Shown here: positions 50,201-61,074 of the stretch, in pieces
Position numbering within the stretch: position 1 is the stretch's first letter
Layout of the letters: each line of letters begins with the position of its first letter
Translations under genes and position numbers: made by a program
Notes under the pieces: model-generated
The model's input: the letters and a program-made list of their open reading frames with translations, nothing else
Told to the model about the DNA's origin: nothing
The model's database searches: none
Assembly: GCA_016987375.1 (NCBI GenBank)
Contig: PJRA01000509.1
Location: 24,424 to 88,423, forward strand
Length of the DNA stretch: 64,000 bases
Direction: 5' to 3'
From: Brachionus koreanus
Taxonomy: Eukaryota; Rotifera; Eurotatoria; Ploima; Brachionidae

Positions 50201-51100
50201 TTCATTTGAAACTATTCTTTTTATTATTTTGTGTTATTACCGCGAACCCCTAGATCCTAACAGATCTTAATAAATAGATAAAATAAAGGTTTATATCAAG
50301 TGATATATAACTGTTAATTGATGATTAACCTTTGGTGAGTATTAACCTTGGATTTTCCCTTCAACCGCCTTAGACAGAGAATTCTAATCGAGAGTGGCTA
50401 GTCCACTGACTCTTTCTTTCTTTGAAGGTTCATGCCACAACTATTTAATTTTTTAAACCTTTGGCCTTCTTTCTAAAAGCACATTTTCATCTTCAACTAA
50501 ACATATTTCACGAGTTAATATTGTGCTGATAAAATTTTTTTCTAATAATAACGTAACACTCTCAAAATTTTCATTTTATAAATTTTTTAGAATTAAATAA
50601 GCAAAGAGTTAGACACATCATTTTTGTGATTTAAGCATTTAATTCTGTCTATTTTAACATATAATATGACTTGAAGTTTTAGAATTGCAAAGATGGTTAA
50701 ATGAAAAATATTAAATTTATTAAAAAAAGCAAAATTTTATGGCTCAAAATTATATCATATTCCAAATTTATTTTTTAGATCTTATAGATTACAGAATTAC
50801 TGATGAAGATTTTTTAAAGATTAGCTGCGAATTTGTAAATAAATTTTTTGTGTCTAAACATCAATCTTAGTTCAAGAAATAATAATTCTGTCAAAGATTA
50901 AAATTAATACGCAAATAAATTTAAACAACTCAGTTATTTATAATTTTACATGCACTAGAATATAAATAAGATTGTTAATGTCAAAGTATACGAGTATAAA
51001 ATCTAGATTTTACCCATTATAATTCATGCAACCAACGAAACTAAAATTTTAGAGAGGAAATTTATTTTTTAATTGGAATTTTGAAATTTATCTCTTGGGA

Positions 51101-53566
51101 ATGAATTTATTTTTAATTTTTACTTTTTCACTGTCATTTTTAAAAGCATTTTATTCTGGTAAATAATTTTGAAATAATAAACGTTTAGCTGAAAATTTTC
51201 TAATAAATTAGAATTGCTCTCAGAATCTGAATTTCAAAATTTATTGGATCAAGTAGCATCAATTGGTAGTAATTATTGTTCTTTTGAGATATGTAAAAAT
51301 ATAATTTGCAATTTAAGAAAAAGAAGAATGCTATCATGAGGAATCATGTGCTAGAAAATGGCTTACTCAATATAATGAGAATTTAAGAGAATTGTCAGCA
51401 AATATGGCACAATTAAAAGTAGGATTGTACAAAACTATCCTTAGTAATTTTTTCTCTAGTTCAAAAAAGAAGCAAATGATGTTAAGAATCCAGTGGAAAG
51501 ATTCAAAGAAACTGACTTTTTGATTAACTTGTTTTTTGAAAAAACCCAAAGAATAGCTAAAAAATTTAATGAGTAAAAATTAAATAAAGCATTTTAATTG
51601 GTAATGACCATAGTATTAAAGGTATAGTTTGAATTGGAATTCATATTTAAAACGAATGTTAAAACTTGCATCAAATCGAGAGATTACATTCAGCTCTAAA
51701 AAGGAAAATGAGTAATGAAAAATGAAAAACCACAAAAAGAACTTTAATTTTAACAAATTTAATTCTAGTGAATATCAAAACTTGTTAACAAGTTTAAAAA
51801 ATATTTATGCACAAGCAAAAGTTTGTAAAAATGAAACAAAAAGTTGCTTGTCATTGGAGCCTGAACTTGTTGATTTGATGAAGAAATCGAGAGACTATGA
51901 TGAATTGCTTTGGGCTTGGAAAGGATGGCGTGATGCAACAGGTCCTAAAATGCGTGAAACTTTTATCCAACTAGTTGAAATTCGAAACAAGGCAGCTAGA
52001 GAAAATGGGTACAGCGACATGAGTGAAAGATGGATTGAAGATTTTGAAGATGAGAATTTTGAAAGCACATATGACAGTTTGTATGAACAAATACGACCAT
52101 TTTACGAGCAGTTGCATACATATGTTAGAAGAAAATTAAAGAATTTTTATGGAACAAAATATCCAAAAAATCTCAATTCAAAATTTATCCCAGCACATTT
52201 GCTAGGTTGAAATTTTTGTTTTATAATTTTTTATTTTTGTTAATTAAATTTTTTTTTTATGTTTAGGAAACATGTGGGCTCAAACATGGGATAATATTTA
52301 TGATTTGGTTGTGCCTTACCCAAATGAAAATATTTCAAATTATACAAATTTTCTTTCAAATAAAATGACCCCTAATACCATGTTTAAAGTATTTTATTTT
52401 TAAGTATTGAAAATTTTTGACTTATTTATTTTTTGAACAGCATGCAGAGCAATTTTTTGTTTCTATGGGTCTTTCAAAAATGAGTAAAGAATTTTGGCAA
52501 AATTCTTTAATTGTTCGTCCAAAAAATAAAAACGGCCGATGTCATCCTGCAACATATGACTTTTTTGATGGAAAAGATTACAGGTTTTGCGAGTGAAATT
52601 TTTTATTTTTTTGATAATTTGAAACTATTTTTAAAGAATCAAAATGTGCGTTTCAATGAAAAGTGAAGATGACTTTTTAAAAATTCATAAAGAAATGACA
52701 GAGATTCAGTATTTTATGAATTATAAGAATCAGCCAACAATATTTAGACGCAGTGCAAACCCCTCATTTCAAGAAGCGATCGGAAATGCTGTTATTTTAT
52801 CTGTATCATCTCCAAAGCATCTAAAATATTTGAGTCTGACAGAAACTGATTCTTTAAATAAAGGTAATATACTTGAATTTGAAAAAAAAAATAATTTATT
52901 TTTAAAAAGAGCAAGAAATCAATTTTTTGATGTGGATTTGTTTAAAAAAGATCCCTTTTTTATCTTACTCGTACACTCTTTTTAAGTGGCGACAAGATGT
53001 TTTCAAAGATAAAATTAATTCATCAGATTACAACCAAAAATGGTGGGATCTAAAGTAAATAGTATTTATTATTAATCTCTTTTATTGAATAAATTATTTT
53101 CCCAAGACAAAATATTCAGAAAATTGAATCAACAATTGGGAGAACCGAGTCAGATTTTGATGCTGGAGCAAAATTTCATGTAGCAAATCATATGCCATAC
53201 GCTAGGTAAATTGTATAAGAAAAAAATTAAAATTTTTTTGAGTTTTTTTAAGATATTTTATTAGTAATATTTTGGAATTTCAAATTTTCAAAGCTTTGTG
53301 CAAGCTTTCAGATCATATTGGTCCTGTTTTTAACTGCGATTTCTCAAATTCTGTCAAATCAGGATATTTTCTCAAGTAAACTTTACAAAAACAAATTCAT
53401 TTTAATTAGCTTTTTTTGAAGACGTATGCTAGAACTTGGTGCAAGTAAACACTGGAGTGCAATTTTAAAAATTCTAACACAACAAGAAAAAATTTCAGTT
53501 GATGCATTACTTGAATATTTCAAGCCACTTTATGACTGGTTAATAGAAGAAAATTTAAAAAATTAG
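51101..53566 (+). CDS. ACE-like protein 3, predicted catalytically dead
   Basis: Third M2-family paralogue. Thirteen exons: 51101-51158, 51212-51265, 51318-51418, 51460-51572, 51622-51711, 51769-52205, 52267-52388, 52441-52583, 52637-52863, 52910-53054, 53107-53205, 53253-53375, 53422-53566; 618 residues in one open frame. A strong signal peptide ([18 protein letters not shown]) suggests secretion. The zinc motif reads HKEMTE instead of HHEMGH, so both zinc-binding His are lost, and the third-ligand block is FQEAIGN instead of FHEAIGD. The catalytic Glu and third-ligand Glu remain. The reading frame and splice sites are intact, which argues for a maintained pseudoenzyme (compare nematode ACN-1) over a pseudogene. 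Three introns are absent from copies 1 and 2. Confidence 0.88.
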
Positions 53567-53730
53567 TCTTTTGCTAATCTTAATAAGACAATTTTTTTAC
53601 TCTTTACAATTTTTAAATAAATTTCTTTTTTTTTTAAAATTTTTTCTCTAATTTAAAATTGAATCTGTTTATTTAATTTTTAGAATTTTCTAAAATTTGA
53701 TCACGTTTCGTTGAATTAAAAATTGCGAAT

Positions 53731-55473
53731 ATGGAAATCGAAGAATTAATCGAAGAACTTTTTAATATTGGCTGTATTAAATTTGGCGAATTTACCCTCA
53801 AAAGTGGATTGAAATCCCCTGTTTATTTTGATCTTCGGCTATTAATTTCTTATCCAAAATTATTGGTATTATTTAAAATTAAGGTCAATTAACAGTTTTA
53901 ATTTTTTACAGCTTCTTGCATCAAAAATATTTTCAAAAAAAATCTCTGAATCATCAATTGAATTTGATGTTATTTGTGGAGTACCTTATGGAGCAATATC
54001 TCTTGCTACAGTATGAATTCTGTTAAAATTGATCATATTAGTCTGTTAATTAGGACTTTTAAATCAAGGGTGTTAGCTTGGAAACAAATAAGCCAATGAT
54101 TTTTAAACGAAAGGATGCTAAAGCTCACGGCACAAAAAATTTAATTGAGGGCATCTATAAAATAGATGATCGTTGCTTAATAGTCGACGATGTTATAACA
54201 TCTGGAATTAGTATTTTAGAGACCTTAGAAGTAAAATTATAAATTCAATTAAAAACGAATTTAACTATTTTGGTTATTTTAAGGGCCTAAAGCAAGCCGG
54301 AATTAAAATTAGTGATGCTTTAGTAATACTGGACAGAGAACAAGGTGGAATCGAGAATATCGCTAGACATAATGTCAAAGTTCACAGTATTTTAAAAACA
54401 AGCGATGTTCTTGAAATTCTACACAAGAAAAATAAAATAAATGATGCAACTTTACAGGATACCCAACATTTTTTAAACAAAAATAAAAGAGTACCGACAA
54501 GTTTTAAAGAAATTAAGGTAATTTTGAAAATGAATTTTTTAAAAGAAAATTTAGTAATTTTTTTAAAGGAATATTCTTTTGAAGAAAGAGGAGAACTAAC
54601 TAAAAATCCTATAGCTAAGAAATGTTTTCAAATAATGGCATTAAAACAAACCAATCTTTGCTTCTCAGCAGATGTTGATTCATTTGATAAACTGCTTAAG
54701 GTTATTTTTTTATCAATTCAGAAAAAAATTTCTAATCTTGTTTTAATATCATAACCTTAAAGTTAGCCGACGAAATTGGTCCGCACATTTGTATACTAAA
54801 AACACACATTGATATTCTTAAAGACTTCAACATGGACAAAATACAATCACTTGTTGATCTTTCAATCAAGCATAACTTTTTAATTTTTGAGGATAGAAAA
54901 TTTGCTGATATTGGCAATACTGTAAAATCTCAATACGATGGAGGAATTTATAAGATATCGAAATGGTCCAATTTTATAAATGCACATTCAATAGCTGGAT
55001 CTGGTTGCATACAAGGTCTGAGAGAAGTAGCTTCACAGTGTATTGAACCAAGAGGATGCATATTAATTGCTCAATTATCTAGCAAAAATAATCTCATTGA
55101 CCAAAACTATACTGATCGTAAGATGCGTGTAAGGTTTTTTATTTATATTTTAATTAATTTTTTAGGAACTGTTCAAATGGCAGAAGAGAATTCAGATTTT
55201 ATATTTGGGTTTATTTGTCAAAAAAAATTGACAAACAATCCAACATTTATTCACATAACTCCCGGTGTTCAATTTAAACATATCAGTGAAGAAAGTTTAG
55301 GACAGCAATATACCACTCCTGAAATGGCTGTGTTTGAAAATAAATGTGATGTAATAGTAGTTGGTAGAGGAATTTTGAATAGTGATGATCCTGCAAATAT
55401 GGCTTCAAGATACAAAATAATTGCATATGATTCATACTTGAAGAGACTAAGTCGAAATTTTATCGAAAAATAA
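53731..55473 (+). CDS. UMPS: UMP synthase (bifunctional OPRT-ODC)
   Basis: Catalyses the last two steps of de novo UMP synthesis: orotate plus PRPP to OMP, then decarboxylation to UMP. Seven exons, 53731-53865, 53912-54010, 54069-54230, 54284-54517, 54569-54700, 54763-55117 and 55166-55473, give 474 residues (human 480). The OPRT half has [40 protein letters not shown], the PRPP loop [16 protein letters not shown] and LDREQGG. The OMP decarboxylase half has the substrate lysine motif [41 protein letters not shown] and VGRGI. All key residues are present. It ends 29 bp from the end of the convergent OPRT-only gene. Confidence 0.96.
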
Positions 55474-55502
55474 AATTTTTGGCATTGAAAAATTTTTTTA
55501 TT

Positions 55503-56271
55503 TTATGCTACATAGGAATTACTTTTTAAAAAATTAATTACATCATTCATTTTCTCTTGTGTCAATTTTCCTTTTTTCACCAAGTATTCAAAAAATTCAC
55601 TTGCCTTAACGATACTACACAAATTGTGAGACTTTTGATATTTAAAAAAAGCTATAGCCCTTACGAAAAGAATAAAATTCCGCTTTTTCTTAAATTTGCG
55701 TTGGCTCCTTGCTCTCTATCTAAGATTCCAATACAAACTTTAGAATTTAACTCATTTTCTTTCAAAACCTTAAAAATAAAAGATTTCTTAAAAATTTTAC
55801 TTCTTGCAAAAATAAACTTGGGCTGTTTCAATTATGCTAGAGCCAAAAACGACAGTATCTTCGATCAAAAGACATTCATCAAACTTCTTGAAGTCCCCTT
55901 CCAATATTTTTGTCCCATAATCTTGTGTATTTTTTCTCTTTAATATTAGAGGCTTTTCAGTTTGAATACTTAAAACCTTTAATTTGCTGAAATAACTCTA
56001 CAAAAGAATATGTATTTTTATAAATTACAATTGCTAGAGCTAGAGCTCCATATGGTACGCCACAAATTAAATCATATTCAATTTTTTTATCTGCAATAAT
56101 TTCTTGAATTAAACGCGCAGCTTGCTTAAGTATTTTTGGGTGCGAAATTATTAATCTCAGATCAAAATAGACTGGAGTTTTGAGTCCTGTAGACAAATAA
56201 AACTCTCCAAATTTTACACACCCAATTTCGTACAAATTGTCCATAAAACTCTCCAATTCAGTTTGGTTCAT
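55503..56271 (-). CDS. stand-alone OPRT-like protein A
   Basis: An OPRT domain without the decarboxylase half. Four exons, 56271-56029, 55976-55818, 55768-55665 and 55614-55503, give 205 residues in an open frame. It keeps KFGEFYLSTGLKTPVYFDLR, CGVPYGALALA and ILDREQGA. The PRPP-binding loop is CLLIEDTVVFGSSIIE, where the family has (D/E)DVxTSG: the Thr-Ser pair is Val-Phe. In the flexible loop the expected KRKExKDYG is KRKNTQDYG, losing the catalytic-loop Lys. It is therefore unlikely to be a normal OPRT; a pseudoenzyme or altered phosphoribosyltransferase is inferred. Intact splicing and frame argue that it is maintained. It is tail to tail with UMPS. Confidence 0.85.
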
Positions 56272-57579
56272 TTCAGAAATTTTAGAGAGAAAGTCTAATC
56301 TATTTTTATCAAATTTATTAAAAATGCAAATTTTAAATAAAGAAAAAATTTCTAAATATATAATATAGAAATGATTTTGTAATTTGATCTAAAATTAAAA
56401 AGACCTAAAAAAATCTGGTTATGTATGGTAAACAAACTGGTAATTATATATTGTAATTTAGCAATTTAAAATATTTATTGGAGGCATCTATTGAGTAAGG
56501 ATTGTTAAATTACTTGACCTGGCCCAAAAAATGTAAAATTCTAAATTCAAAATGGCATAGGATTAATTAATTTATGAAAAAAAGATGAATTTACTAAATA
56601 ATTGAACATAAGATAAATTTTATATAAATATAGTATTTAAAAAAAAAGATTTAACTATATTTTTTCCTATCTATACAAAAATATAATTTTATTAGGAAAA
56701 ATAAAGAAAAATTTATTTATTTTTTTTTATTTTTTTTTTTTGAGGCGATACAGCACAATTATTTTCATCTATATTTCACTGAAAAGAAACGCAATTTTTA
56801 GGTGGTCTTCCATGACCTCTTTTAACCTGTGTTTTTGATTGAACTTGATCAATATTTGCGTCTGATTGAACACCCTCGACAACTATTTTATTCTCAAATA
56901 AAATTTCTCTAGTATTGTTCGTTCTTAAGTAAAATGCGCTTGGTTGTTAATCGGTATTTGCATATAGTCTTCATAAGTGTCTGTGAATCACTAACAAGCT
57001 CTCCGGGCTGTGATGCGAGTGCATTAAGTGTTTCTTTTGGTCTTCCTGGCTTTATTTTTTGTCCTATTGGTATTGCCTAAGCCAAATGTGGAAATTCATA
57101 AAGTTAAGAGGAAATAGTATGAGGTAAATAGTTTAGAAACTTAAATAAGGGAAACTTGAGTAAAAGAAAGCAAATTAATTTAATAAATGAAATTGTAAAA
57201 TTTTTGAAGTTTATTGATAAAAGTATTAACTTTAGCAATTATTCAATTTGAATGACAACATGAAAATAATTTTACATTTTCATATTTTTAGATTTTTTGT
57301 GATATATTTCAAAAAATTTTTAATTTTCTTTTGTTTAATAAATAATTAGAGAAGGTTTTTTTTAATCTTCTGAAAATTGCACAAAAAATCTGAAAGAAAG
57401 AGAATTTAAAAATGTAAAATTATTTTCATTTTGCCAATTTAATTCATTTATTTAGCTAGTTAAATGTCAATTAATATAATGATTGTTTTTTTTTTAAATA
57501 GTTAAAATATTGTTTATATAGTTGATAATAACTTTACCAAGTAAAATTAATATTTTTTTCTAGTAGATTCATCTTTTTT
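56272..57579. other. intergenic, OPRT-A to Tc1 element
   Basis: AT-rich apart from 56795-57080 (separate entry). The 300 bp next to 56271 should hold the promoter of OPRT-like gene A. Confidence 0.4.
56795..57080 (-). pseudogene. possible transposase relic with AT-hook-like motifs
   Basis: On the minus strand: PIGQKIKPGRPKETLNALAS and, about 170 bp further in another frame, KTQVKRGHGRPPKNC. Two GRP cores in basic context are AT-hook-like; a similar GRPKK tail ends many SWIM-type (MULE) transposases. Stops separate the parts. A host-gene fragment is equally possible. Confidence 0.3.
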
Positions 57580-57581
57580 TA

Positions 57582-58699
57582 CAGTATGTTGAATTTGACC
57601 AAAAACTGAGTCTACAAGAAAAAAAATTAAAAACACTAATTTGTAGAGATTTTTAAATTTTTAACAAATTGTGCTCCTGAACTTTTTAATTTTTAATACT
57701 CTCCAACTTCATTTGTCCTTCTCAAATAACATTACCAAAAAATCATTATGTTACCAAAATAATGGGGAAAAAAATGTGTCAGGCCCATTAAAATGGCAAA
57801 TCGTGGGTCTACTGAAAAGTGAGATTGCCAAGCTGTTAGGTTTATCTCCAAAATGTGTCTCTTCAACTAAAAAACGATATGAATTGACTGGTACTGTGTC
57901 TGATCGAAGCTGTTCTGGTGCACCTCTAAAGTTAACTTTTAGGGATGAAAATTACATCTTTAGAGAGATTAGAAAAAACCCTACAAGTTCCATCCAAAGT
58001 TCTGTAAACCAAGGCTACAAAACGGTGGAGGTTCAGCTGGCATATGGCTATGCATTTCTTACAAGAGAATGGTATATGCAACATTTAAACAGGAAGAATT
58101 AATCAATTTTTCTTCATCAACACCTTGGTAAACAATCTTTTGCCATCTGTTGAACTCCTATTTGAGCCAAATGACCNNNNNNNNNNNNNNNNNNNNNNNN
58201 NNNNNNNNNNNNNNNNNNNNNNNNNNNNNNNNNNNNNNNNNNNNNNNNNNNNNNNNNNNNNNNNNNNNNNNNNNNNNNNNNNNNNNNNNNNNNNNNNNNN
58301 NNNNNNNNNNNNNNNNNNNNNNNNNNNNNNNNNNNNNNNNNNNNNNNNNNNNNNNNNNNNNNNNNNNNNNNNNNNNNNNNNNNNNNNNNNNNNNNNNNNN
58401 NNNNNNNNNNNNNNNNNNNNNNNNNNNNNNNNNNNNNNNNNNNNNNNNNNNNNNNNNNNNNNNNNNNNNNNNNNNNNNNNNNNNNNNNNNNNNNNNNNNN
58501 NNNNNNNNNNNNNNNNNNNNNNNNNNNNNNNNNNNNNNNNNNNNNNNNNNNNNNNNNNNNNNNNNNNNNNNNNNNNNNNNNNNNNNNNNNNNNNNNNNNN
58601 NNNNNNNNNNNNNNNNNNNNNNNAAAAAATAAAAAAAAACGCCTTTTCTTTTTTTTTCCCGCCTAACAGAAAAAATTTCTAAACTTTTGCAACATACTG
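57582..58699 (+). mobile_element. Tc1-like DNA transposon, defective
   Basis: Flanked by TA (57580-57581, 58700-58701). The inverted ends are CAGTATGTTG at left and its complement at right, the canonical CAGT start of Tc1 elements. The transposase is on the plus strand: WQIVGL, SEIAKLLGLSPKCVSSTKKR (HTH), YELTGTVSDRSCSGAPLKLT, ENYIFREIRKNPTSSI. The N-terminal frame has small deletions relative to a normal Tc1, and the catalytic part is hidden by N. Confidence 0.8.
58177..58623. other. assembly gap or mask (447 N)
   Basis: A run of N inside the Tc1 element; open frames reported through it are not real. Confidence 0.99.
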
Positions 58700-58968
58700 T
58701 ATAATATCGATTAATTTTTTCCGATTGAAAATAACTAGACCCTATAAAAATATAAGATGATGCATTCAAAATTATTTAAAATTTAGGAAGAATTTTTTAG
58801 AAATTATGAAAATAATAAAAAATTAAATTTAACTATTTATTTGTGGAAAATCAAATATTCTAGATATTACATCATACTCTTGAACAAGTTTGATAACTAA
58901 TTTTTTTATCTACGCTACTAATAAAATAAAATTAATGGCAATGTATAAAGTATTAAAAACAATGATTC

Positions 58969-59800
58969 TCAGGCTTCGTTGGCAATCGTTTTAGAACTCG
59001 AGTTTTGAAGAACAAAGGCTTTGTAATTATTTTTATTCAAAAATTCAATCGTTTCATTCATCTTGCTCTCAGATATTTTACCACGGTTTACCAGATGTTT
59101 TAAAATATCACTTGCTTTCAAAATGCTAAAATTAAACAATAACAAACTTTTGAATTTAATGAATTAGTATTATATATGCCTAAAAAAATTGATGAGATTA
59201 TCTTGAATTACTTTACTACCACCTTGTTCACGATCTAATATAGAAATTGCACATGAAACATTAAGTCCATACTCTCTCAAAGTCTAAAAGTTTAAATTTA
59301 AATGTTTTAAATTTTTATTCTAATAAAAAAAAATACTTGACTGGTTTCATTTATACTTGTGCCATAGACAACAACATCTTCTATGAGCAGACAAGAGTCA
59401 CCAGATTTGTAAACGCCTTCAACCATTTTTTTACATCCATAATCTTTGATTTCTTTGCGTTTAAAAACCATAGGTTTATCTGTTTGAATACTTAAAGACT
59501 AATAATAAATAAGGTTAAAATAGCTTAATTGCAAGCTATATTCTATTAGAAATTTACCGTAGCAACAGCAAAAGCGCCATACGGAACACCGCATAAAATG
59601 TCAAAGTTGATGCTGTTTTGTTCGATTATTTGCTTTATCAGTCTACCGGCCTGTTGCAATACTTTTGGATGGGAGACAATCAATCTGAGATCAAAATAGA
59701 CCGGAGTTTTAAGTCCTGTGGACAAGTAAAACTCTCCAAATTTTACACAGCCAATTTCGTACAAATTGTCCATAAAACTTTCTAACTCTGTGCGATCCAT
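58969..59800 (-). CDS. stand-alone OPRT-like protein B
   Basis: An OPRT-only paralogue with four exons, 59800-59558, 59498-59337, 59283-59180 and 59125-58969; 221 residues. The last intron (59126-59179) has a GC donor (AG|GCATAT) and AG acceptor; the same intron position in paralogue A has GT. Motifs: KFGEFYLSTGLKTPVYFDLR, CGVPYGAFAVAT, FKRKEIKDYGCKKMVEG (flexible-loop Lys kept), ILDREQGGS. The PRPP loop is CLLIEDVVVYGTSINE, with Val-Tyr in place of Thr-Ser, so PRPP binding is probably altered. Exon 1, intron 1 and most of exon 2 are identical to paralogue C in inverted orientation. An intact frame suggests a working gene of unknown role. Confidence 0.82.
59353..59800 (-). repeat. left arm of a 448-bp perfect inverted repeat
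   Basis: Reads the same, on the minus strand, as 60627-61074 on the plus strand, including the 59-bp intron. Identity starts at the ATG (apart from a few bases of A-rich leader) and stops abruptly in exon 2 after GGCACAAGTAT. I saw no mismatch. Confidence 0.9.
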
Positions 59801-60626
59801 TTTTTAAATTTTTTTATCTTTCTTTAAATTAAATTATTAAATTTAATAATTTTTTTATTCTTTATAAAAAAAAAATTGTTAAAAGCATGTTATTCGATTC
59901 AACTTTATACTCTCTGCTCGACATGCATATTCAAGTGATTATGCTTTGTCTATGTTTTCAATTTTTTTATTATGACTGAAACGTGAATTTTCTACTCTAT
60001 TATAAATTTAAGAAATAAATTTAAAAAAAAACTTATTTTGTTTTTTATACTCGTGGTCTAAAGAATTTTTTAAAATATAATAGCTTACAATGATTCTATC
60101 TTGCATACATTTCTAAATCAAAATAAATTATATTTATTCTTTTTAGATACTCAAATAGATGGTATAAAAAGTATTTTGATAATTAAACTTAAAAAAATAA
60201 TTCTAAATTAAATAAAATTATCATGATATTTAATTGAATTAAAATGTTAAGATCATATTGTTTGTTCACGAAAATTTAGCGTATAAAGTTTTCATAACTT
60301 GATTGTTTAGTCCTAGGTACAAAGATTGCTTTTTAGGTTATTGGGAAAATAAACAAATATGACTTTAAAGCATGTTTAACTAAGATTAGAAAGTCAAGTT
60401 TGTTTCATTTTTCCGTAAAAAATAAAATTATTTAAATTCATGTATTAGATATTTTAATTAAATTTTGTTTACAAATTTTCTGAAAAAAAGTCAATCGAAT
60501 AGTGTTAAATTTTAATTTAATTAGAACACGTTCAAATTTAAAAAATAATTTAGAAATATTAAAAACAAGACTGAAATTCCTATACTTTGAATTCAATTTT
60601 AGAATTAGTATTCAATTTTAGTTAAA
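59801..60626. promoter_or_regulatory. 826-bp spacer between divergent OPRT-like genes B and C
   Basis: Both start codons face away from this spacer, so it should carry both promoters. It is AT-rich and the two halves are not inverted copies of each other, in contrast to the flanking coding arms. No specific motif was recognised. Confidence 0.4.
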
Positions 60627-61074
60627 ATGGATCGCACAGAGTTAGAAAGTTTTATGGACAATTTGTACGAAATTGGCTGTGTAAAATTTGGAGAGTTTTA
60701 CTTGTCCACAGGACTTAAAACTCCGGTCTATTTTGATCTCAGATTGATTGTCTCCCATCCAAAAGTATTGCAACAGGCCGGTAGACTGATAAAGCAAATA
60801 ATCGAACAAAACAGCATCAACTTTGACATTTTATGCGGTGTTCCGTATGGCGCTTTTGCTGTTGCTACGGTAAATTTCTAATAGAATATAGCTTGCAATT
60901 AAGCTATTTTAACCTTATTTATTATTAGTCTTTAAGTATTCAAACAGATAAACCTATGGTTTTTAAACGCAAAGAAATCAAAGATTATGGATGTAAAAAA
61001 ATGGTTGAAGGCGTTTACAAATCTGGTGACTCTTGTCTGCTCATAGAAGATGTTGTTGTCTATGGCACAAGTAT
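60627..61074 (+). repeat. right arm of the 448-bp perfect inverted repeat
   Basis: Partner of 59353-59800; see that entry. Confidence 0.9.

Larger units (their letters stand above)
47949..51100. other. 3.1-kb intergenic region with LINE relic and repeats
   Basis: Holds a minus-strand LINE relic (48250-48890), a perfect palindrome and a dispersed repeat. The less AT-rich part at 50220-50440 looks like repeat material (it contains CGCGAACCCCTAGATCC) but was not identified. Confidence 0.45.

Noticed and set aside
51722..51768. ATG at 51722 as the start of ACE-like protein 3
   Set aside because: This piece is the end of a 57-bp intron; the true frame enters at 51769 from upstream exons starting at 51101.
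55503..56271. OPRT-like gene A as a simple pseudogene
   Set aside because: Apparent stops fall in introns with good splice sites. All four exons are in phase, and exon 3 has the same length as in paralogue B.
58125..58769. open frames across the second N gap
   Set aside because: Artefacts of N runs; only the flanking Tc1 parts are interpretable.
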